From the NCBI GenBank assembly GCA_963643205.1, contig CAVIJJ010000017.1:1-37028 (forward strand): a stretch of 37,028 nucleotides of DNA, given 5' to 3'. This document shows positions 14,931 through 22,250 of this stretch, piece by piece (position 1 is the stretch's first letter; each line of letters begins with the position of its first letter). The notes under the pieces were generated by a model. That model was not told where the DNA came from. It saw only the letters and a program-made list of their open reading frames with translations, and did no database searches. Both the position numbers and the translations under genes were made by a program. This stretch comes from Phil1 sp963643205 (GTDB taxonomy: Bacteria; Bacillota; Clostridia; Christensenellales; CAG-138).

Positions 14931-16361
14931 TTAAACTATTTCGGGCTTCGCTCCCTTGGGAATGGGGCAAACATAACCCGCGCTTGAAGCTTTCTCAAAT
15001 TCCTCGCGTATTGGAACGAGTATTGAAGGGTCGTCTATAATGTCAATCGCCGTTGCCGCAAGCACCTTTGAGGCGGTAAGCATGCCCTTGTGCGCAATGC
15101 TTGTAGTGCCGGCGGAAACCATCTGCCAGGAATGGCCGGGAGTCATTGAAGGCGCGGTTACGCAGTTTATCTGCCCGGTAGGAGTTTGCCAGCTTACGTC
15201 GCCAACGTCCGTTGAACCCGGCGTTGAAACAGAGGAATGATAAAGCGGCATAAGAAAATCGTTCAGCGCGCGCTCGCCGTTGTTTGTAGCCTTCGCAACC
15301 GTTTCCGCAATGCTCTCATCAAGCCTTGCGGCATAGCCGGGCAGCCCCGCGGAAGTGTATGTTTTCTTCAGCGTATTGGCGTATTCCCATTCTTCCTCGG
15401 TGTATTCGGGCAGGGCAACCTGCTTAAAATTCTTATAAAGCAGCTGCTCCATGGTTTTAAGCGGCAGGGGATTTGCCGTGCCGTCTATAAAGCGGGTTGA
15501 AACCTGGGTCTCGGTCATCATTGCCGCGCCCTCGGCTATTTTGTCCACGCGCTTTTCAAGCTTGATCGCCTCCTGCACCGTGGCGTCGCGCACCATGTAA
15601 AGCACCTTTGCCTCGGACTGGACAACGTTTGGCGAAACGCCGCCAACGTTTGTGAAAGCGTAATGCACGCTTGCGGTTTTGTTCATGTGCTCGCGCAAAA
15701 ACTGCACGCCTATGTTCATAAGCTCCGCCGCGTCAAGCGCGCTGCGCCCAAGCTCCGGCGCTCCCGCCGCGTGGGACGCTACGCCCGAAAAAATGTATTC
15801 CTTCTGTATGCACGCCATGCTGCTGCCCGTTACAACCTGGTTCGCATCGTCCGGATGCCAGGTTATGGCCGCGTCAAGCTTTGTCCATTCGTTGTCGCGG
15901 GCAAAGAAAGCCTTTGCGGCGCCGCCCTCCTCGCCGGGGCAGCCATAGAATATAACGGTGCCCTCCTTGCCGGTGGCCTTAAGGTATTCCTTAACGGCTA
16001 TCGCCGCGCCGAGCGCGCCCACGCCCAGCAGATTGTGGCCGCAGCCGTGGCCGTTTACCATGTTCGCCTCAGGCTGCTTTTCGGTTTTGCCGCCCTGCTG
16101 GCTAAGGCCGCTTAGCGCGTCGTACTCCGCCAGTATGCCTATAATCGGGTGGCCGCTGCCGTATGTGCCGGTAACGGCTGTTTCTATTCCGCAAAGCCCG
16201 TGCTGAACGGCGAAGCCTTCCTTTTTCAGCAGCTCCTCATAAGTTTCTTCGGATTTATATTCCTGAAGGGACAGCTCGGCAAGCCCCCAAATTTTGTCCG
16301 ATGCGGCCGAGAGCATATCTGCCTTGGTATCAATAAGCTTTAACGCTTCCTGTTTGTTCAT
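14931..16361 (-). CDS. M20 amidohydrolase, AbgB-like
   Basis: This 476-residue zinc hydrolase of peptidase family M20 resembles the p-aminobenzoyl-glutamate hydrolase subunit AbgB. The metal-site motifs are ILAEYDAL, NGHGCGHNLLG, YGCPGEEGGAA and AITWHPDD. SHAAGAPELGRSALDAAELM is the dimerisation-domain boundary, and TPGSTDVGDVSW with TPGHSWQ lies near the C-terminus. It should cleave an amide or peptide bond of a small N-acyl amino acid or dipeptide in the cytoplasm. AGAGGAT precedes the ATG. It diverges from the oligopeptide importer operon, so processing of imported peptides is a reasonable but unproven link. Confidence 0.87.
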   Translation of the reverse strand: MNKQEALKLIDTKADMLSAASDKIWGLAELSLQEYKSEETYEELLKKEGFAVQHGLCGIETAVTGTYGSGHPIIGILAEYDALSGLSQQGGKTEKQPEANMVNGHGCGHNLLGVGALGAAIAVKEYLKATGKEGTVIFYGCPGEEGGAAKAFFARDNEWTKLDAAITWHPDDANQVVTGSSMACIQKEYIFSGVASHAAGAPELGRSALDAAELMNIGVQFLREHMNKTASVHYAFTNVGGVSPNVVQSEAKVLYMVRDATVQEAIKLEKRVDKIAEGAAMMTETQVSTRFIDGTANPLPLKTMEQLLYKNFKQVALPEYTEEEWEYANTLKKTYTSAGLPGYAARLDESIAETVAKATNNGERALNDFLMPLYHSSVSTPGSTDVGDVSWQTPTGQINCVTAPSMTPGHSWQMVSAGTTSIAHKGMLTASKVLAATAIDIIDDPSILVPIREEFEKASSAGYVCPIPKGAKPEIV

Positions 16362-16414
16362 AAAAATATCCTCTCATATATAAAATACAGCGCGCTTTCG
16401 CGGCTTATGACAGA

Positions 16415-16443
16415 ATTATATTCCAACCGAACTCAATTGTAAA
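16415..16443 (-). promoter_or_regulatory. Promoter of M20 gene
   Basis: On the minus strand TTTACA (complement of 16438-16443) and TATAAT (complement of 16415-16420) are 17 bp apart. Confidence 0.8.
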
Positions 16444-16897
16444 TACAAAATATGGAAAAATATGCGAAAATTATGCATAAATATTTGGACGAAATATAAA
16501 CGGCAACCTTCGATTAAGGTGTTAACGGGGATAAAACGGAGAAATGACAGGCTAAAACAAAATGTATATATGCAATTGATATGCATAAATTGATTTGCGC
16601 GGCATGGGGGGCCACCTGTTTTGAATACGGCCGGGCATAATCGAAATTAGAGAAAAAAGCACACAGGTAATGGAATAAACGGCTAATCAACAGAATGTGA
16701 AACCTGTGCCCCGAACGCCTTATTCGGTACAAAAGCGAGGGAAACAGGCCATAATTGCGACAAAATCGGGCGCGAATCACGGCGCGATAAATACGGACAA
16801 ATGGCTTAATACAGGCAAAAATTCGGCACTTTGCGCCGGATAAGCCTAAAAAGGCGTAAATAATCAGGCGTTTAGCACATTCTTGGCACGAATATTC
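16444..16897. other. Intergenic region without recognised gene
   Basis: This stretch is AT-rich between the divergent M20 and Opp promoters. A minus-strand frame of 153 codons (16514-16975) crosses it but has no ribosome site, no recognisable domain and a Cys/Arg/Phe-rich shadow-like composition. No terminator, tRNA or known riboswitch was recognised. Short ATGCAT-like repeats around 16562-16585 are noted without interpretation. Confidence 0.5.
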
Positions 16898-16926
16898 TTG
16901 ACCGCCGGGCATTGTCGTGTTAAAAT
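16898..16926 (+). promoter_or_regulatory. Promoter of opp-type operon
   Basis: TTGACC (16898-16903) and TAAAAT (16921-16926) are 17 bp apart, close to sigma-A consensus. A leader of about 90 nt follows, with small dyads: CTTATG-CAG-CATAAG near 16965-16979, and GCCAG...CTGGC near 16979-16995. Confidence 0.8.
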
Positions 16927-17024
16927 CATCAGTACGATAGCTAATTATAGCTGTCAGTGTATCCTTATGCAGCATAAGCCAGATCTAAGCTGGCCGGAAT
17001 GCAAATATTATTTAGGAGGAAAAC

Positions 17025-19556
17025 ATGAAAAAGACATTGTCTCTCGTGCTTGCACTGATGATGGTCCTTGCACTCGTCAGCGGCTGCACAACGACGACGG
17101 AGCCCACTACTACCGCCGATCAGACCGATGCCACCGGTACCGAGACTGCCGCGCCCGTCACTACTGACGAAGGCACGGAAACCGTCGAAGTACCCAGCTA
17201 CACTTACAATGATTACACTTCCGCGTTGGCCAACAACTGGAACCCCCATACCTGGGAAACCAACGCCGACGATGCGATCCTTGGCTACCTCTCCATGCCT
17301 TTCGTAAACATGCAGGCTGAAGACACCGAGAATGGTGTTTATCAGTGGATTTACGAGATGGCTACCGAGATCAACGACGTAACCGCCAGCCATCAGGACG
17401 ATCTGACCACCTATGCGGTCAGCCTGCCCGAAGGCGCTGCCGCGACCGACATCACCGAAGGTTACGTATTTGAGCTCAAGCTCAATCCCGATGCCAAGTG
17501 GCAGGATGGCACCCCCATCAATGCTGACAGCTACATCTACTCCATGCAGCAGCTGCTCAACCCCGAGATGAAGAACTACCGTGCTAACCTCTATTATGCC
17601 GGTGAGTCCGCCATCGCCGGTGGTAACGGCTACTACTACGGCGGCAGCGATGCTCTTACCGAGGCTGCCGGCGCTTACACCATGGATATGCTGACTGTTG
17701 GTGAAGACGGCCAGTATGTCACCGCCGAAGGCTACAAGGTATATCTTGCTGTTGGTTACGCTCTGGCTACTCAGCTTGGCGGCAACAGCCTGCAGGACTA
17801 TGTTGAGGCTTATGGCGATGCTTACTTCGGAATGGACACCTGGGAAGAGCTCGTTGCCCTGTGCGATGAGAACGGCCTTGTTCCCCTGACCGATGATAAC
17901 TACGCTCTGTTTGCTCCCGTCACCACCGCTAACGAAGCCTGGGGCGAGACCGAAGCCGATCTGCCGATGTACTTCGTATATGGCGTTCCCATGCCCGAAG
18001 TCGGCTTTGAGACCGTTGGTCTTTACAAGGTTGATGATTACACCATTAACTACGTAATGCAGGCTCAGATCGATTACTACTATGCTCTTACCTCCTTCAC
18101 CTCCACTTGGCTGGTTTATGAGGATCTGTATGAAGCCGGCAAGGACACCACCGGCACCCTGGTAACCACCGATTACGGCACCAGCGTTGAGACCACCATG
18201 TCCTACGGCCCCTACAAGCTTGAGTCCTTCCAGGAAGACAAGCAGATGGTTCTTGTTCAGAACGAGAACTGGTACGGCTGGGAAGAGGGCGAGGACGGTA
18301 CCCTCGTATCCTACACCGACTATCTTGTAGATGGCGAGAACGTACAGCGTTATCGCACCACCAAGCTCGTCATCAACGTTATGACTGACGATGCCGCCAA
18401 GCAGGCCTTCCTTAAGGGCGAACTGGACGGCTGGGCGCCTTCCGCTGAGGAACTGCCCACCTACGCCGCTTCCGAGCAGCTCTATAAGGCCCTTGAAACC
18501 TACACCATGTCCTTCTTCTTCAACACCGGTCTTGAGAATCTGCAGACCATGGATGAGTCCAAGGGCAACACCAACTCCGTTGTTCTGAGCAATGTAAACT
18601 TCCGTAAGGCCTTCAGCCTTTCCATCGACAGGAGTGAGTGGGTAACCGCTACCGCCGGTTATGCTCCCACCTTCGGCCTGATGAACACCGTTTACTACTA
18701 CGACTTCTATAACAACCCCGATTCCATGTACCGCTCCTCCGAGCCCGCTATGAAGGCTATCTGCGAGCTGTACGGCGTTGAGTACGGCGATGGCACCCCC
18801 TATGCTACCCTGCAGGATGCTTACAAGTCCATCACCGGTTACAACCTGACCATGGCCAAGGAACTCATGGCCACCGCTTGCCAGGAGCTGGTCGCTGCCG
18901 GCCTGTACACCGAGGGCGAGGATATCGTCATCCGTATCGGCTATAAGAAGGGCGCTCTTGATTCCAGCGATAACAAGCAGCTTGAGCTGATGAACAAGTA
19001 CATCAACGCGGCCGCTGAAGGTTCCGGTTTCGGCACCATCACTCTTGAAGGTCTTGGCAACATCAACGATCGTTACGGCGACGTGGCCAACGGCGAGTAC
19101 GCCATCGGTTACGGTGCTTGGGGCGGCGCTGCTCTGTATCCCTTCCGTAACTTCCAGGTCTACTGCGACAACGAGCAGTATGAGATCAACGAAGCCGGTT
19201 GCTGGGATCCCGCTACCGAGAACCTGACCCTCAATGTCAACGGTGAAGACGTAACCATGACCTGGACCGAGTGGTCCCGCTCCATGGTCGGTACCGGTAT
19301 TTTCGCCGGCGAGAGCCTTGAAACCAAGCTCCAGATCACCGCTGATATGGAAGAGCTCTACCTGCAGAAGTACTATCGTATACCTCTGGCGAGCTCCACT
19401 TCCTGCTCACTGCTCTCCTACAAGTGCAGCTACATCACCCCCGATTACAATCTGGCTTACGGCTGGGGCGGATTCGAACTGATGCAGTATAACTACAACG
19501 ATGCCGAGTGGGCTGAGTACGTCTCCAGCCAGAACGGCGAACTGAGCTACGAATAA
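17025..19556 (+). CDS. Oligopeptide-type ABC substrate-binding lipoprotein (enlarged)
   Basis: This extracellular solute-binding protein of family 5 (OppA/DppA type) is anchored as a lipoprotein. Residues 1-20 form a signal peptide and the lipobox is LVSGC with Cys21, followed by a Thr-rich linker. ELKLNPDAKWQDGTPINADSY (20-residue core of the family) lies near 150, and VLSNVNFRKAFSLSIDR near 520 is the second conserved landmark. At 843 residues it is far larger than typical OppA (about 540-600). The extra material lies mainly between the first landmark and residue 430, rich in Tyr, Glu and Gly. AGGAGG lies 5 nt before the ATG. Codons are strongly biased to ATC, ACC and CTG, as expected for an abundant protein. 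The ligand is presumed to be peptide. Confidence 0.92.
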   Translation: MKKTLSLVLALMMVLALVSGCTTTTEPTTTADQTDATGTETAAPVTTDEGTETVEVPSYTYNDYTSALANNWNPHTWETNADDAILGYLSMPFVNMQAEDTENGVYQWIYEMATEINDVTASHQDDLTTYAVSLPEGAAATDITEGYVFELKLNPDAKWQDGTPINADSYIYSMQQLLNPEMKNYRANLYYAGESAIAGGNGYYYGGSDALTEAAGAYTMDMLTVGEDGQYVTAEGYKVYLAVGYALATQLGGNSLQDYVEAYGDAYFGMDTWEELVALCDENGLVPLTDDNYALFAPVTTANEAWGETEADLPMYFVYGVPMPEVGFETVGLYKVDDYTINYVMQAQIDYYYALTSFTSTWLVYEDLYEAGKDTTGTLVTTDYGTSVETTMSYGPYKLESFQEDKQMVLVQNENWYGWEEGEDGTLVSYTDYLVDGENVQRYRTTKLVINVMTDDAAKQAFLKGELDGWAPSAEELPTYAASEQLYKALETYTMSFFFNTGLENLQTMDESKGNTNSVVLSNVNFRKAFSLSIDRSEWVTATAGYAPTFGLMNTVYYYDFYNNPDSMYRSSEPAMKAICELYGVEYGDGTPYATLQDAYKSITGYNLTMAKELMATACQELVAAGLYTEGEDIVIRIGYKKGALDSSDNKQLELMNKYINAAAEGSGFGTITLEGLGNINDRYGDVANGEYAIGYGAWGGAALYPFRNFQVYCDNEQYEINEAGCWDPATENLTLNVNGEDVTMTWTEWSRSMVGTGIFAGESLETKLQITADMEELYLQKYYRIPLASSTSCSLLSYKCSYITPDYNLAYGWGGFELMQYNYNDAEWAEYVSSQNGELSYE

Positions 19557-19602
19557 TTTTTCGCAAGCTTAAAGTTGTAATATTGCGCAAATAGACCTAT
19601 TG

Positions 19603-19670
19603 GCGGGGGGAGTCAATAACTCCCCCCGCTCGGTTAAAAGGCAGTTAAACCGCTTCTCTGCCTTTTAACC
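19603..19670 (+). other. Two perfect hairpins between binding protein and permease
   Basis: GCGGGGGGAGT (19603-19613) pairs with ACTCCCCCCGC (19619-19629) around 5 nt. GGTTAAAAGGCAG (19632-19644) pairs with CTGCCTTTTAACC (19658-19670) around 13 nt. Neither is followed by a T-run. Such intercistronic stems usually protect the 3' end of the abundant binding-protein mRNA and lower expression of downstream genes. That role is inferred. Confidence 0.7.
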
Positions 19671-19712
19671 ACGATTAAAACTAATCAGGTATCAAAAGGA
19701 GAGGGAGTATCG

Positions 19713-20672
19713 GTGCTTAAGTACATTTTGAAACGACTGGGCCTCATGCTGGTAACCTTCGTAATTATCACACTGATGACGTTCCTGCTTATCAGGATAT
19801 TGCCAAGGGAAATGCCAACCGATAAGGTCCAAAAAGCGGCCATAGAAGCCCGCTGGGAGGCTCTTGGATACAACGAGCCCTTAATGACTCAGTTCTATAT
19901 TTACGTTAAAAACATTGTAACTGAATGGGATTTCGGCACATCATGGTATGTGTCCTATCGCACGCCTGCCGCTGAGGTTCTGGGAGACAGACTCCTGCCC
20001 ACGGTATTAATCAATTTCTATTCAATGATTGTGTCGGTTCCTATCGGCATACTTTTCGGCATTTACGCTGCCATACGAAAAAATAAATGGGACGATTCCC
20101 TTATCAGCACGCTGGTAATGGTTTTTATATCCGTGCCTAGTTATGTTTACGCATTTCTGGTGCAATATTTCCTGTACTTCAAATTGGGATGGCTTCCGCT
20201 TACCATGTATTCCTTGGCGGATGCCGGCGGCAGTTACTTTACCGGCAAAATGTTTGTCAGCATGATTCCTGCCGTAATCGCGCTCTCGTTCGGTTCCATA
20301 GCGGGTTACACCCGTTTTGTAAGGGCCGAGCTTACCGAGGCGTTAACTTCTGAATATATGCTGCTTGCCCGCACAAAGGGCCTTACCCGTGCCCAGGCTA
20401 CCGCGCGCCACGCGCTTAAAAACGCGTTCGTGCCCATTCTGCCCTCAATCCTTTCGGAGTTTGTAGGCCTGCTTGGCGGCTCCATGATAATTGAGCAGAT
20501 ATTCGCGGTTCCCGGCGTTGGCCAGCTCTATATAAAGTCCTTGAACCTGCTGGATTACGATGTGTTCATGATGGACTGCGTGTTCTATACCTTTATCGGC
20601 TTGCTTGCCGGTATAGTAATGGATCTTAGCTACGGATTCATTGATCCTCGCATAAGAATGGGGGAGAAGTAA
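19713..20672 (+). CDS. Oligopeptide ABC transporter permease, OppB type
   Basis: This 319-residue membrane permease has about six helices, a normal size for OppB/DppB. It opens with LKYILKRLGLMLVTFVIITLMTF, typical of the family. The cytoplasmic EAA loop is LLARTKGLTRAQATARHALKNA, and PSILSEFVGLLGGSMIIEQIFAVPGVG precedes the last helices. The start codon is GTG at 19713, preceded by AAAAGGAGAGGG. It pairs with the following OppC-type gene 4 bp downstream. It is the only component of this operon without large extra segments. Confidence 0.93.
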   Translation: MLKYILKRLGLMLVTFVIITLMTFLLIRILPREMPTDKVQKAAIEARWEALGYNEPLMTQFYIYVKNIVTEWDFGTSWYVSYRTPAAEVLGDRLLPTVLINFYSMIVSVPIGILFGIYAAIRKNKWDDSLISTLVMVFISVPSYVYAFLVQYFLYFKLGWLPLTMYSLADAGGSYFTGKMFVSMIPAVIALSFGSIAGYTRFVRAELTEALTSEYMLLARTKGLTRAQATARHALKNAFVPILPSILSEFVGLLGGSMIIEQIFAVPGVGQLYIKSLNLLDYDVFMMDCVFYTFIGLLAGIVMDLSYGFIDPRIRMGEK

Positions 20673-20676
20673 TACT

Positions 20677-22248
20677 ATGGCAGACAGAAGGTATGAAAAG
20701 ATAGCGCCCGAAAAATTCGAGTTTGTTAATATTAACGAGCGCCTGACCGATAAAAAGTTTGACGATAAGCCGATTGGCTATTTCAAGGATGCCTGGATTC
20801 GTTTCCGCAAGAACAAGGCCTCCGTTGCCGCGGCTGTTATAATCGTGCTCATAATTCTGTTCTCATTCGGGGCTCCCCTGCTTACCAATCACGAGAACAG
20901 CTTTATGGATGTTGTTTACGCGAAGAAGGGCCCGAGGCTTACCGCTACCAAGGATATTGGCATTGCGGACGGCGGCATGAACGGCAACTATTCCGAGGTT
21001 GGTCTTATAAAGGCTATGGGCATAGGCGTTGCGGCCGAGGATTGGGCAGGAACGGGTACCCTTACCATGGCAGACGGCATGGCAAGCGAGTATCAGCCCA
21101 TAATCAAGCTTGGCGAAACCTACACCCAGATAGATGCCACCAAGAAGGAAAAAACCTACTATACCGCCCGTACGGACGTTTATCTTAACGTTGGCTTTAT
21201 GTATAAGAGCATAGAGCAGTCCGAGCTTGCCAACATTCGGGCGTTTGAAGAGGAAACCGGTCTGCATATTCTGTATCCTTTGATAGAGGATAACGAATAT
21301 AACATGGATGCAACCGATGCCAACAACTGGTACAAGACCAAGAAGAATGTGCCCGTTGTAACCGACGAGAACGGCAAAGTAAAGAAGATGGCCTATTCCG
21401 AGGATCTTGTGCTTGAGGATAACTATAAGCGCGATGCCGAGGGCAACCCGATTTACTATGAATACACCGGCGGCGGCACGCTTGAAACCGCGCAGTACAA
21501 GATTCGCGTGCTGTACTATAACTACTATATTTATAACAACGGCGAAGCGCCCGAATATATTTTCGGTACGGACAGCCAGGGCTACGACCTTATGCTTCGT
21601 CTTGCCGGCGGTCTCAGGTTGAGCCTGCTGCTTGCCGTAAGCGTATCCATAATCAACTTCATAATCGGTGCCTGCTACGGCGCGATAGAGGGCTTCTACG
21701 GCGGCTTGGTAGACCTGATAATGGAACGCATAAGCGATATACTGGGCAATGTGCCGTTCATAATCGTGGCTACCCTTTTCCAGATGCACCTTTCCGCGAA
21801 GGTCGGCGCCATACCATGCCTGATATTCGCGTATATAATCAACGGCTGGATCGGTATAGCGTACCGCGTAAGAACGCAGTTCTATCGCTTTAAGAAGCAG
21901 GAATTCGTTCTGGCGGCAAAGACGCTGGGCGCAAGGGACAGAAGGCTTATCTGGAAGCACGTTTTCCCGAACTCCCTCGGCACAATAGTTACAAGCACCG
22001 CGCTTATAATCCCCGGTGTTATATTCAACGAAAGTATGCTCAGCTACCTTGGCATAGTGAAGCTCGGTTCCGCCAGCACCACGTCTCTTGGTACTTTGCT
22101 TTCGGACGCCAGCGCAATTTGGACGAACTACCCGCACCTGATGATACTGCCCGCGCTGTTCATCTCCCTGCTCGAGATTTCGTTCAACCTGTTCGGCAAC
22201 GGCCTGCGCGATGCGTTTAACCCCTCGCTGCGTAATGTGGAGGATTAA
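20677..22248 (+). CDS. Oligopeptide ABC permease, OppC type, with large outer insert
   Basis: This permease has the OppC core but 523 residues instead of about 300. A cytoplasmic N-terminal tail leads into membrane helix 1 (about 46-68). Residues about 71-293 form an extra extracytoplasmic region rich in Tyr, Asp and Asn. The family landmark FGTDSQGYDLMLRLAGG (296-312) follows and leads into the remaining helices. The EAA loop reads FVLAAKTLGARDRRLIWKHVF. The insert sits where the substrate-binding protein docks, so it may enlarge the docking surface. GGGGGAGAAG precedes the ATG, 4 bp after OppB. An antisense 424-codon frame is a shadow. Confidence 0.93.
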   Translation: MADRRYEKIAPEKFEFVNINERLTDKKFDDKPIGYFKDAWIRFRKNKASVAAAVIIVLIILFSFGAPLLTNHENSFMDVVYAKKGPRLTATKDIGIADGGMNGNYSEVGLIKAMGIGVAAEDWAGTGTLTMADGMASEYQPIIKLGETYTQIDATKKEKTYYTARTDVYLNVGFMYKSIEQSELANIRAFEEETGLHILYPLIEDNEYNMDATDANNWYKTKKNVPVVTDENGKVKKMAYSEDLVLEDNYKRDAEGNPIYYEYTGGGTLETAQYKIRVLYYNYYIYNNGEAPEYIFGTDSQGYDLMLRLAGGLRLSLLLAVSVSIINFIIGACYGAIEGFYGGLVDLIMERISDILGNVPFIIVATLFQMHLSAKVGAIPCLIFAYIINGWIGIAYRVRTQFYRFKKQEFVLAAKTLGARDRRLIWKHVFPNSLGTIVTSTALIIPGVIFNESMLSYLGIVKLGSASTTSLGTLLSDASAIWTNYPHLMILPALFISLLEISFNLFGNGLRDAFNPSLRNVED

Positions 22249-22250
22249 GC

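Noticed and set aside
16514..16975. 153-codon minus-strand frame in the M20/opp intergenic region
   Set aside because: It has no ribosome site and no recognised domain, has shadow-like composition, and overlaps the opp promoter and leader.
19632..19670. GGTTAA...TTAACC arms as another metal operator
   Set aside because: The arms are 26 bp apart and belong to a longer 13-bp perfect stem, unlike the N6 dyads near feo.
20863..22137. 424-codon antisense frame opposite the OppC gene
   Set aside because: It is a shadow of the permease reading frame with no domain.
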